Source: Rhodobacteraceae bacterium NBU2976
GTDB lineage: Bacteria > Pseudomonadota > Alphaproteobacteria > Rhodobacterales > Rhodobacteraceae
Direction of reading: 5' to 3'
Assembly: GCA_023630215.1 (NCBI GenBank)
Contig: JALPRQ010000001.1
Span: forward strand, 1,116,001 to 1,180,000
Length of the DNA: 64,000 nt
Numbering within the stretch: the first letter of the stretch is position 1; each line of letters begins with the position of its first letter. The notes under the pieces were generated by a model, which was not told where the DNA came from, did not search any database, and saw only the letters and a list, made by a program, of their open reading frames with translations. Positions 1-7,994 of this stretch are shown here, in pieces. A program made the position numbers and the translations under genes.

Positions 1-822
1 GTCAGCAATCTGTCAGATCTGGCGAAACGCCTACACACTGTCGTCAAACGTCCGTTGCGGATCGGTGTCCCGTTCCCGCACAGCATGCATCTGTTGCTGA
101 CGCAGTTCTGGCTGGATGCCTCGTTACCCAAGGGGAAGGCACGGGCAGAATTTGTGATCGCCCCGCCGTCCAAGTTGGTTGATGTTCTGGCCTCGGGCGA
201 GATTGATGCCTTCATGGTCGGTGAGCCCTATGGCAGCCAAGCCACTGAAGACGGCGCGGTGATCTTAAGCGCCGCTTGCGAGATTTGGAGTGCGGCCCCA
301 GAAAAAGTCCTGGGGGTCAATCGGATCTGGGCCGAGCAAAATTCTGATCAGGTCGATGCGTTGGTCCGCGCATTGGTCCGCGCCAGTTTCTGGTGTGGCA
401 ATCCCGCCAATGCCGAAGCACTGGCAGACATTCTGTCGATGCCGCATTATCTGGGTGTGTCCGCGGATATTGTCGTTCGGGCATTGACTGGGCATTTGGT
501 GATGGACCGCGCAGGGTCGATATATACCGGCTCTGATATCATGCGGCTGTCGGGAATGGATGTGTTGTTCCCGTGGAACAGCAAGGCGCAATGGATTGCC
601 GAACAGGCCGCATCACATTGGGGGATATCCGTGTCGGCGGCAGAACTGGAGGCGACACGCGTTTTTCGTCCAGATATCCTGCGCCGGGCCTTGGCGGGGA
701 TGCCGATTGATCTTCCAGTCTCTGATTCGCTTGCCGAGGGCGGAAATGCCGACATGCTGTTTGTCAAAGGGGCTGAGTCGACGATTCCGATTGGGCCTAA
801 CCGGTTTTTTAGCGCTAAATGA
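1..822 (+). CDS. nasS: NasS-like nitrate sensor, C-terminal part (partial, runs off the left edge)
   Basis: The reading frame is open from base 1, so the start lies outside the window; about 273 codons are visible. The protein is of the CmpA/NrtA periplasmic-binding fold and resembles the downstream NrtA (shared elements include [24 protein letters not shown] and the VFRPDI / VYRPDI ending). In nitrate assimilation clusters such a protein directly before the structural operon is usually NasS, the cytoplasmic sensor that releases the ANTAR antiterminator NasT when it binds nitrate. The leader RNA immediately downstream carries a NasT-type target, which supports this reading. The absence of a signal peptide cannot be checked here, so an extra transporter-binding protein remains possible. 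Confidence 0.75.
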   Translation, partial: VSNLSDLAKRLHTVVKRPLRIGVPFPHSMHLLLTQFWLDASLPKGKARAEFVIAPPSKLVDVLASGEIDAFMVGEPYGSQATEDGAVILSAACEIWSAAPEKVLGVNRIWAEQNSDQVDALVRALVRASFWCGNPANAEALADILSMPHYLGVSADIVVRALTGHLVMDRAGSIYTGSDIMRLSGMDVLFPWNSKAQWIAEQAASHWGISVSAAELEATRVFRPDILRRALAGMPIDLPVSDSLAEGGNADMLFVKGAESTIPIGPNRFFSAK

Positions 823-916
823 TCAGTTTGTGACCATATACACATGAATGCTGCGTGATAAATGATTATTTATTAGCCATATAATTGTTGAAGTCAAAAT
901 TTTAATCAGATGACCG

Positions 917-945
917 TTGACCTTTCAATCCTCCCGTCCTATCCC
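917..945 (+). promoter_or_regulatory. Candidate sigma-70 promoter of the nitrate operon
   Basis: TTGACC at 917-922 is followed after exactly 17 bases by TATCCC at 940-945. Transcription from here would start at about 951-953, just in front of the first leader hairpin (955), which is where an ANTAR-controlled leader should begin. The -10 is weak and I see no clear NtrC or sigma-54 site in the preceding AT-rich 90 bases, so the assignment rests mainly on position. Confidence 0.35.
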
Positions 946-954
946 GAACGCAAC

Positions 955-998
955 CACGGACATCGACGTTCGTGACACATATCCCGAAAGATCGGGAT
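955..998 (+). promoter_or_regulatory. Twin-hairpin ANTAR (NasT) target in the nitrate-operon leader RNA
   Basis: Two adjacent hairpins with hexanucleotide loops are visible. P1 is CACGGAC / GTTCGTG (955-961 and 968-974, one G-T pair) with loop ATCGAC (962-967). P2 is ATCCCG / CGGGAT (981-986 and 993-998) with loop AAAGAT (987-992). Both loops have A at position 1 and G at position 4, the signature recognised by ANTAR-domain antiterminators such as NasR and NasT. The linker is six bases. A strong intrinsic terminator follows ten bases later, the expected architecture for nitrate-induced antitermination. Confidence 0.85.
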
Positions 999-1008
999 CA
1001 AGAGCAAC

Positions 1009-1059
1009 GCCGCTCGATATGCGCCGCAGGAATTGCAGCGCCATATCGGGCGGCTTTTT
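1009..1059 (+). terminator. Regulated leader terminator ahead of nrtA
   Basis: A long GC-rich stem pairs 1009-1027 with 1035-1054 (one bulged base and two G-T type pairs) and is followed by five T residues at 1055-1059. It ends 14 bases before the nrtA start codon, so by default it would stop transcription before the operon. Together with the preceding twin hairpins it forms a complete antitermination leader. Confidence 0.85.
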
Positions 1060-1073
1060 CGTTTGAGGGGACC

Positions 1074-2411
1074 ATGAAAACACTTCTGAAGTATACGACC
1101 GTAATCCTGGGGATTGCCGGTGCCGCGTCAGCAGAGATGCTGGACCTAGAAAAGGATGAGCTGACCTTTGGCTTCATCAAGCTGACGGATATGGCACCGT
1201 TGGCGATCGCGTATGAGCTGGGCTATTTCGAAGACGAAGGCCTGTATGTCACGCTGGAGGCGCAAGCCAACTGGAAAGTCCTGCTGGATCGTGTGATTGA
1301 CGGGCAGCTGGACGGCGCTCATATGTTGGCGGGTCAACCGCTTGCTGCGACCATAGGTTATGGCACCGAGGCGCATATCGTGACGCCATTTTCCATGGAT
1401 TTGAACGGAAACGGGATCACCGTATCCAACGCTGTGTGGGAAATGATGAAATCCCATATCCCAACCGACGAAGCGGGCAGCCCGGTGCACCCGATCAGCG
1501 CCTCGGCATTGGTACCGGTGGTGCAGTCCTATCGTGACGAAGGTAAATCTTTCAACATGGGTATGGTGTTCCCAGTATCGACCCACAATTACGAATTGCG
1601 GTATTGGTTGGCGGCAGGTGGTCTACATCCCGGCTTCTATTCCGCGGACAATACGTCGGGGCAGATTGATGCCGACGTGTTGTTGTCGGTGACCCCACCG
1701 CCACAGATGCCGGCAACCATGGAAGCGGGCACGATTGACGGCTATTGCGTTGGCGAACCTTGGAACCAGCAAGCCGTGTTCAAAGGGATCGGAGTTCCTG
1801 TAATCACGGATTATCAGATCTGGAACAACAACCCGGAAAAAGTGTTTGGGCTGACCAAGGAATTCACCGAGCAATATCCAAATACGACCCTAGCGATCAC
1901 CAAGGCACTGATCCGCGCCGCGATCTGGCTGGACGAGAATGACAATGCCAACCGGAGTGAAGCGGTGTCGATCCTGTCCTATCCCGAATATGTCGGTGCG
2001 GACGAGGATGTGATTGCTGCCTCGATGACCGGAACGTTCGAGTTCGAAAAAGGTGACGTGCGCGAGATCCCGGATTTCAATGTGTTCTTCCGCTACTACG
2101 CCACCTATCCCTTCTATTCCGACGCGATCTGGTACCTCACTCAGATGCGCCGCTGGGGCCAGATCACCGACAGCAAACCCGACAGCTGGTATCATGATGT
2201 CGCGGCGTCGGTGTATCGCCCGGATATCTATCTGGAAGCCGCACGTATGCTGGTTGACGAAGGGTATGCCAACGAAGCCGACTTTCCATGGGATAGCGAT
2301 GGCTACAAGGCCCCGACGTCCGCCTTCATTGATGGTGTGACTTATGATGGTCGTGCACCCAACGCCTATATCGACAGCCTTACGATCGGTCTGAAAAGCA
2401 ACCCTAGCTAA
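1074..2411 (+). CDS. nrtA: NrtA, nitrate/nitrite ABC transporter substrate-binding protein
   Basis: Periplasmic nitrate-binding protein of 445 residues in the NrtA/CmpA family; it delivers nitrate to the NrtB/NrtCD importer. I chose the ATG at 1074, preceded by GAGGGG, because it opens a typical signal peptide ([10 protein letters not shown], cleavage after GAASA). The in-frame extension back to 972 would translate through the leader terminator. Family-typical blocks are [31 protein letters not shown] and GEPWN. It is the first gene of the nrtA-nrtB-nrtCD-nirB-nirD-nasA unit and is separated from nrtB by a strong hairpin. Confidence 0.93.
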   Translation: MKTLLKYTTVILGIAGAASAEMLDLEKDELTFGFIKLTDMAPLAIAYELGYFEDEGLYVTLEAQANWKVLLDRVIDGQLDGAHMLAGQPLAATIGYGTEAHIVTPFSMDLNGNGITVSNAVWEMMKSHIPTDEAGSPVHPISASALVPVVQSYRDEGKSFNMGMVFPVSTHNYELRYWLAAGGLHPGFYSADNTSGQIDADVLLSVTPPPQMPATMEAGTIDGYCVGEPWNQQAVFKGIGVPVITDYQIWNNNPEKVFGLTKEFTEQYPNTTLAITKALIRAAIWLDENDNANRSEAVSILSYPEYVGADEDVIAASMTGTFEFEKGDVREIPDFNVFFRYYATYPFYSDAIWYLTQMRRWGQITDSKPDSWYHDVAASVYRPDIYLEAARMLVDEGYANEADFPWDSDGYKAPTSAFIDGVTYDGRAPNAYIDSLTIGLKSNPS

Positions 2412-2414
2412 GAG

Positions 2415-2433
2415 GTGGGGGAGCCTCCCCCAC
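2415..2433 (+). other. Intercistronic hairpin between nrtA and nrtB
   Basis: GTGGGGGA and TCCCCCAC form a perfect 8-bp stem with a three-base loop, four bases after the nrtA stop codon. There is no T tract, so it is unlikely to be a full terminator. Hairpins at this position commonly protect the upstream message and keep the binding protein in excess over the membrane components. A similar hairpin follows the binding-protein gene at 33.8 kb. Confidence 0.6.
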
Positions 2434-2459
2434 CCACCCTTAAACCACGGAGCAATACA

Positions 2460-3545
2460 ATGTCTGTGTCCTCTGATCTTAACCTGATGACCGATGCCGA
2501 AAAAGAAGCCCGCAAAGAGCGGCGTTTCAGCCGGATCAACAAGGCGGACGGTTGGTTTCGCATTCTGGGTATTGCCTGGCTGACCCCGGTGTTGCGCATG
2601 GTGGCGGGTGACAGCCCCTCGCGCAATGCCAAGGATATCTGGCGCTTGCTGGGCGTGCCGGTTTTGGCCTTGGCCGTATTCCTGATCGGTTGGTCTGCGC
2701 TGGCCCCAAAGGTCCAGACCAGTCTGGGCAGTATCCCCGGCCCGCTTCAGGTTTGGGAGCAGGTCGAGGCCCTCCATGCGGACTATCTGCGCGACAAGAA
2801 ACGCGAGACAGACTTCTATGCGCGTCAGGACGAGCGTAACGCCAAGCTGATCGCAGACGGTCGGGCGGATGATGTAAAAACCCGGGACTATACCGGCTCG
2901 CCCACTTATTACGATCAGATCGCAACTTCGATCCAGACCGTGTTCTTTGGGTTTTTGATTGCGGTGGTGATCGCGATTCCTATTGGGATCATGTCGGGCC
3001 TGTCCCCGTCATTCAATGCGGCGATGAACCCGATAATCCAGATTTTCAAACCTGTAAGTCCGCTGGCCTGGTTGCCGATTGTCACGATGGTTGTTTCGGC
3101 CATGTATGTGACCACAGATGGCTGGTTTTCGAAATCCTTCCTGATCTCGGCGATTACGGTCACCCTGTGTTCGATCTGGCCCACGATTATCAACACGGCG
3201 CTGGGGGTGGCGAGCATTGACAAGGATCTGATCAGTGTCGGCAAGGTGCTGAAATTGTCGACCTACAAGAAAATCACCAAATTGGTGCTGCCGTCGGCTT
3301 TACCCCTGATTTTCACAGGTATGCGTCTGTCGCTGGGCGTTGGGTGGATGGTTCTGATTGCAGCGGAAATGCTGGCGCAGAATCCGGGCCTTGGCAAATT
3401 CGTCTGGGATGAGTTTCAGAACGGGTCATCCGACAGTCTGGCGCGGATCATGGTGGCGGTCTTTACCATTGGGATCATCGGCTACCTGCTGGATCGTCTG
3501 ATGTATGCGCTGCAATCCATGTTCACCTATTCGGAGACACGCTGA
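2460..3545 (+). CDS. nrtB: NrtB, nitrate ABC transporter permease
   Basis: Integral membrane permease of 361 residues that forms the nitrate channel in the cytoplasmic membrane. It belongs to the NrtB/SsuC/TauC permease family, with a long soluble N-terminal extension, several hydrophobic segments (for example residues around 60-80, 155-180 and 195-215) and the coupling-loop region near [22 protein letters not shown] chose the ATG at 2460 with GGAG about ten bases upstream; an in-frame GTG at 2415 lies inside the intercistronic hairpin and would add a proline-rich leader, so I rejected it. The stop codon overlaps the nrtCD start by one base (TGATG). Confidence 0.92.
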   Translation: MSVSSDLNLMTDAEKEARKERRFSRINKADGWFRILGIAWLTPVLRMVAGDSPSRNAKDIWRLLGVPVLALAVFLIGWSALAPKVQTSLGSIPGPLQVWEQVEALHADYLRDKKRETDFYARQDERNAKLIADGRADDVKTRDYTGSPTYYDQIATSIQTVFFGFLIAVVIAIPIGIMSGLSPSFNAAMNPIIQIFKPVSPLAWLPIVTMVVSAMYVTTDGWFSKSFLISAITVTLCSIWPTIINTALGVASIDKDLISVGKVLKLSTYKKITKLVLPSALPLIFTGMRLSLGVGWMVLIAAEMLAQNPGLGKFVWDEFQNGSSDSLARIMVAVFTIGIIGYLLDRLMYALQSMFTYSETR

Positions 3546-5218
3546 TGACCAGTATTCTTTCGCTGCAATCGGTTGGTAAATCCTATGGTGAGGCCGGTGA
3601 GCGGACCGAGGTTCTGCACGATATCAATTTGGAAGTCGCCGAAGGCGAGTTCATCGCCATCGTTGGATTTTCAGGTTCGGGCAAGACAACCTTGATGAAT
3701 ATCCTCGCCGGTCTTGATACACCCGATACTGGTGCGGCTTTGTTTCGGAACAAGGAAATCACCGGGCCGGGGCAGGAGCGGGGGCTGGTGTTCCAATCCT
3801 ATTCGCTGATGCCATGGCTGACCGTGCGTGGCAATGTGGCGCTGGCGGTTGATGCCGTGCACACGGACAAAAGTGCCAAGGATCGCGCAGCGCTGGTCAG
3901 CAAATATATCGACATGGTCGGCCTGTCCCACGCGGTGGACCGACGTCCGGCGGAATTGTCGGGTGGAATGCGCCAACGCGTCTCTGTAGCCCGTGCGCTT
4001 GCCATGCAGCCCGAGGTTTTGTTGCTGGATGAACCCTTGTCCGCGTTGGACGCGCTGACCCGTGCAAATTTGCAGGACGAGATCGAACATATCAGCCAGA
4101 TCGAAAAGAAAACCATCATCCTGATCACCAATGATGTCGACGAGGCGATTTTGCTCGCCGACCGGATTATTCCGCTGAACCCCGGTCCCAACGCGACGCT
4201 TGGACCGGATTTCAAGGTGAATATTCCCCGTCCACGTGATCGCACCGCGATGAATGACAGCCCGGCATTTGTGAAACTGCGCGCCGGGGTGACCGAGTAT
4301 CTGATGACCGTCGGGATGGAGGCCGGGATCGAGGGCTCGCGTATCCTGCCCAATGTCGAAGCGATCCACAACAAAGCCCCCAAAGCCTATCGCGCAGCGG
4401 CAGAAAGCCCGAATGTGGAACGATATCTGCAATTTTCGCAGATGGATAAGGTCTATCCGACGCCCAAGGGACCGCTGACGGTGGTCGAAAATTTCGACCT
4501 GGCCATCAACAAGGGCGAGTTTGTTTCGGTGATCGGTCATTCCGGTTGCGGGAAATCCACAGTGCTGACCATGGCGGCGGGGCTGAATGAGATATCTGCC
4601 GGTGCGATTGTTCTGGATGGTCGCCATGTGGTCGGTGCCGACCCCGAACGCGCCGTGGTGTTCCAGTCACCGAATCTGTTTCCATGGCTGACAGCCAAAG
4701 AAAATGTCGCGATTGGAGTGGACAGGGTTTACCCCTCTGCCAGTCAGGCCGAGCGGCAAGAGGTGGTGGAATATTATCTGGAACGTGTCGGATTGGCTGA
4801 CAGTATGGATAAACAGGCCGACAGCCTGTCAAACGGGATGAAACAGCGGGTTGGAATCGCGCGCGCTTTTGCACTTAGCCCCAAATTGTTGTTGCTGGAT
4901 GAACCGTTTGGGATGCTCGACAGCTTGACCCGCTGGGAATTGCAGGAAGTGTTGATGGAGGTCTGGTCGCGCACCAAGGTGACCGCGATTTGCGTCACCC
5001 ATGATGTTGACGAGGCCGTGCTGCTATCAGATCGCGTGATCATGATGACCAATGGTCCCCGCGCAACCATCGGCAAGGTGATGGACGTCAACCTGCCGCG
5101 CCCGCGATCCCGCAAAGCGTTGTTGGAGCATCCGGATTATTACCGATACCGCGCCGAGGTTCTGCAATTCCTAGAGGATTACGAACACGGCAATACCAAG
5201 AAAAAGGACGCAGCATAA
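3545..5218 (+). CDS. NrtC-NrtD fusion: nitrate ABC transporter with two ATPase domains in one chain
   Basis: Cytoplasmic energising subunit of 557 residues carrying two complete ABC ATPase domains. Domain 1: Walker [10 protein letters not shown] (41-49), signature LSGGM (138-142), Walker B LLLDE (159-163), and Asn196 where the H-loop histidine should be (ITNDVDEA). Domain 2: Walker [10 protein letters not shown] (331-339), signature LSNGM (428-432), Walker B LLLDE (449-453), H-loop His486 (VTHDVDEA). Since each ATP site pairs the Walker A of one domain with the signature of the other, one site is canonical and one carries both defects. In cyanobacterial systems NrtC and NrtD are separate; here they are fused. 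It overlaps nirB by one base. Confidence 0.92.
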   Translation: MTSILSLQSVGKSYGEAGERTEVLHDINLEVAEGEFIAIVGFSGSGKTTLMNILAGLDTPDTGAALFRNKEITGPGQERGLVFQSYSLMPWLTVRGNVALAVDAVHTDKSAKDRAALVSKYIDMVGLSHAVDRRPAELSGGMRQRVSVARALAMQPEVLLLDEPLSALDALTRANLQDEIEHISQIEKKTIILITNDVDEAILLADRIIPLNPGPNATLGPDFKVNIPRPRDRTAMNDSPAFVKLRAGVTEYLMTVGMEAGIEGSRILPNVEAIHNKAPKAYRAAAESPNVERYLQFSQMDKVYPTPKGPLTVVENFDLAINKGEFVSVIGHSGCGKSTVLTMAAGLNEISAGAIVLDGRHVVGADPERAVVFQSPNLFPWLTAKENVAIGVDRVYPSASQAERQEVVEYYLERVGLADSMDKQADSLSNGMKQRVGIARAFALSPKLLLLDEPFGMLDSLTRWELQEVLMEVWSRTKVTAICVTHDVDEAVLLSDRVIMMTNGPRATIGKVMDVNLPRPRSRKALLEHPDYYRYRAEVLQFLEDYEHGNTKKKDAA

Positions 5219-7659
5219 TGGCACAAAAACTGGTTGTGATCGGAGCAGGTATGGCTTCGGGCCGGGTGTTGGAGCATCTGTTCGAAGATGCGCCGGGCAT
5301 GTATGACGTAACCCTGTTCAACGGCGAGGCGCGGGGGAATTATAACCGCATTATGCTGTCGCCAGTCCTGTCGGGCGAAAAAACATATGAGGAGATCGTC
5401 ACCCATGACGATCCTTGGTATGCCACGCACAACGTTGTTTGCCGCTTTGGCGAACAGATCACCGGAATTGACCGGGACCGCAAGGTAGTGATCAGCGCGT
5501 CTGGCGAAACCCCTTACGACAAACTGCTAATTGCGACGGGGTCTGCCCCGTTTATCATTCCGGTGCAGGGCAAAGAATTGCCGGGCGTGATCACCTATCG
5601 TGATCTGGATGACACTAACGCGATGATTGCCGCTTCGGCCAAGCCGGGGGCAAAAGCGGTTGTGATCGGTGGCGGGCTTCTGGGTTTGGAAGCGGCGGCG
5701 GGCATGAAGGCGCGCGGCATGGAAGTCACCGTGATCCATTTGATGGGGCATCTGATGGAACGGCAACTGGACCCGGCGGCCGGCTATCTGCTGGAAAAGG
5801 ATCTGGAGCGGCGCGGGATCAAGGTGCACTGCAAAGGTTCAACCGCTGCAATCCTTGGCGATGGCAAGGTCGAGGCAGTGTTACTGGAAGACAATACCAC
5901 CTATCCCGCCGATCTGGTGGTGATGGCGGTAGGTATCCGCCCTGAAACCCGGCTGGCCACCGATGCGCATCTGGAAATCGGGCGCGGGATCGTGGTCAAC
6001 GATCAGATGGTCACCAGCGACCCGGATATCCTTGCGGTTGGGGAATGTGTCGAACATAAGGGACAGCTGTTCGGTTTGGTGGCCCCCCTTTACGATCAAG
6101 CAAAGGTGGTGGCCAAGACCTTGCAGGCGGAACCGTCCGCATTTCAGCCGGTTCAGACAGCGACCAAGCTGAAAGTGACAGGTGTGGATCTGTATTCCGC
6201 GGGCGATTTTGCCGAAGGCGAAGGGCGCGAAGAAATCGTCTATCGCGATGCCTCGGCAGGGATATACAAACGGCTGGTTATCAAGGACGACAAGATCATC
6301 GGGGCAGTCATGTACGGTGATACGGTCGATGGCCCGTGGTTCTTTCAAAAGATCAAATCGGGAGAGGATATTTCAGAGGGGCGCGAGACCCTGATATTTG
6401 GTCCCAACTTCGCCGGAGGGGCTGCGTCGGACCCTTTCTCAGCCGTTGCAGCCTTGCCAGATGATGCGGAAATCTGTGGTTGTAACGGCATTTCAAAAGG
6501 GATGATCGTCAAGGCGATCCAGAATGGTGCAAAATCATTGGCGGATGTGCAGGCGGTGACCAAGGCCTCGACATCATGTGGAACCTGTCTGGGGCTGACG
6601 ACACAATTGACCGCGCTGACGCTGGGGGATGATTTTGTCCTGCCCGGGGTTGCGGGCATGTGCAAATGCACCGATCATACCCATGATGACGTGCGACGGC
6701 TGATCCGCGCGAAATCGTTGAAATCGATACCCGCCATCATGCAGGAACTGGAATGGAAAACCTCGGGCGGATGCCATTCCTGTCGTCCTGCGCTGAATTA
6801 TTATCTGGTGTGCGAATGGCCCGGAGAATATATCGATCACGCGCAAAGCCGGTTTATCAACGAACGGGTGCACGCAAATATACAAAAGGACGGCACCTAT
6901 TCAGTTGTGCCGCGCATGTGGGGTGGGTTGACCAGCCCAACCGAATTGCGCGCAATTGCCGACGTCGCCGACAAGTTCAACATCCCTACGGTCAAAGTGA
7001 CCGGTGGGCAACGGATCGATCTACTTGGCGTCAAGAAGGACGATCTGCCGGCGGTCTGGGCCGACCTTAACGATGCCGGGATGGTGTCGGGCCATGCCTA
7101 TGCCAAGGGGTTGCGGACGGTCAAAACCTGTGTCGGGACCGATTGGTGTCGGTTTGGAACACAGGATTCCACCGGTTTGGGGGTGCGGATAGAAAAAGCC
7201 ATGTGGGGCGCCTGGACTCCGCACAAGGTAAAAATGGCGGTGTCGGGATGCCCGCGCAACTGTGCCGAAGCCACCTGCAAGGATGTTGGTGTCATCTGTG
7301 TCGATAGCGGGTTCGAGATCGGCGTTGGCGGGGCGGCAGGGATGGATCTGAAAAAGATCGAAACCATCGCCAAGGTAGAAACCGAGGATGAAGCTCTCGA
7401 TATCATCATTGCGTTTGTGCAGTTGTATCGCGAAGGGGCGCAATATCTGCATCGCCCATACAAGTGGATCGCCAAGGTTGGATTAGATCACGTGATCGCC
7501 AAGGTGGTCGATGACAAAGAAAACCGTGCCGCATTGGTCGAACGGTTCAACTATTCGCAAACATTCTATCAGGTGGACCCATGGGCTGAACGGGTCCGCG
7601 GACTTGATGCGCATGAATTTGCGCCCTTGATGGATCTGACACAGGTGGCTGCGGAATGA
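5218..7659 (+). CDS. nirB: Assimilatory nitrite reductase [NAD(P)H], large subunit NirB
   Basis: Cytoplasmic enzyme (813 residues, normal family length) reducing nitrite to ammonium with six electrons. Order of parts: FAD/NAD-binding half with VIGAGMASG (7-15) and VVIGGGLLGLEAA (about 148-160); BFD-like [2Fe-2S] region with CGCN and STSCGTC; a second cysteine cluster with CKC and GGCHSCRP; then the siroheme/[4Fe-4S] domain with Cys638-x5-Cys644 (TCVGTDWC) and Cys678-x3-Cys682 (GCPRNC). It overlaps nirD by four bases (ATGA). Siroheme is required, but no siroheme synthase gene is in the window. Confidence 0.97.
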   Translation: MAQKLVVIGAGMASGRVLEHLFEDAPGMYDVTLFNGEARGNYNRIMLSPVLSGEKTYEEIVTHDDPWYATHNVVCRFGEQITGIDRDRKVVISASGETPYDKLLIATGSAPFIIPVQGKELPGVITYRDLDDTNAMIAASAKPGAKAVVIGGGLLGLEAAAGMKARGMEVTVIHLMGHLMERQLDPAAGYLLEKDLERRGIKVHCKGSTAAILGDGKVEAVLLEDNTTYPADLVVMAVGIRPETRLATDAHLEIGRGIVVNDQMVTSDPDILAVGECVEHKGQLFGLVAPLYDQAKVVAKTLQAEPSAFQPVQTATKLKVTGVDLYSAGDFAEGEGREEIVYRDASAGIYKRLVIKDDKIIGAVMYGDTVDGPWFFQKIKSGEDISEGRETLIFGPNFAGGAASDPFSAVAALPDDAEICGCNGISKGMIVKAIQNGAKSLADVQAVTKASTSCGTCLGLTTQLTALTLGDDFVLPGVAGMCKCTDHTHDDVRRLIRAKSLKSIPAIMQELEWKTSGGCHSCRPALNYYLVCEWPGEYIDHAQSRFINERVHANIQKDGTYSVVPRMWGGLTSPTELRAIADVADKFNIPTVKVTGGQRIDLLGVKKDDLPAVWADLNDAGMVSGHAYAKGLRTVKTCVGTDWCRFGTQDSTGLGVRIEKAMWGAWTPHKVKMAVSGCPRNCAEATCKDVGVICVDSGFEIGVGGAAGMDLKKIETIAKVETEDEALDIIIAFVQLYREGAQYLHRPYKWIAKVGLDHVIAKVVDDKENRAALVERFNYSQTFYQVDPWAERVRGLDAHEFAPLMDLTQVAAE

Positions 7660-7994
7660 GCATGTTTTTGGAAATCGGACGGATCGAAGATATTCCGCGT
7701 CAGGCGGCACGTCTTGTCAAAACGGACATGGGATGCATTGCCATCTTTCGCACCTTTGATGACAAGATATTCGCGCTGGATGATAAATGCCCTCACAAGG
7801 GGGGGCCTATTTCCAATGGCATCCAGCATGGCGACATGGTGACCTGCCCCTTGCACAATTGGGTGTTCGATCTGAATACCGGACAGGCGCAAGGGGCGGA
7901 TAGCGGGGTGATCCGCACCTATCCCGTCGAGGTGCGAGAGGGAGTCATCTTGATCGCACGATCCAGTCTTGACCAAGCGGTGGCTGCAGAATGA
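7656..7994 (+). CDS. nirD: Nitrite reductase [NAD(P)H], small subunit NirD
   Basis: Rieske-like small subunit of the assimilatory nitrite reductase, 112 residues. The two halves of the Rieske-like fold are seen as CPHKGGPISNG and CPLHNWVFDLNTG, so unlike several NirD proteins with degraded sites this one keeps the Cys-His pairs (CPH and CPLH) of a [2Fe-2S] ligand set. It starts inside the nirB stop (ATGA) and its own stop overlaps nasA in the same way, so the three are translationally coupled. Confidence 0.93.
   Translation: MSMFLEIGRIEDIPRQAARLVKTDMGCIAIFRTFDDKIFALDDKCPHKGGPISNGIQHGDMVTCPLHNWVFDLNTGQAQGADSGVIRTYPVEVREGVILIARSSLDQAVAAE

Noticed and set aside
822-916. Search for a sigma-54 promoter or NtrC site before the nitrate operon
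   Set aside because: No GG-N10-GC element or convincing NtrC dyad seen in this AT-rich stretch.
972-1073. In-frame N-terminal extension of nrtA upstream of the ATG at 1074
   Set aside because: It would translate through the leader hairpins and terminator and would bury the signal peptide; the ATG at 1074 has a good ribosome site.
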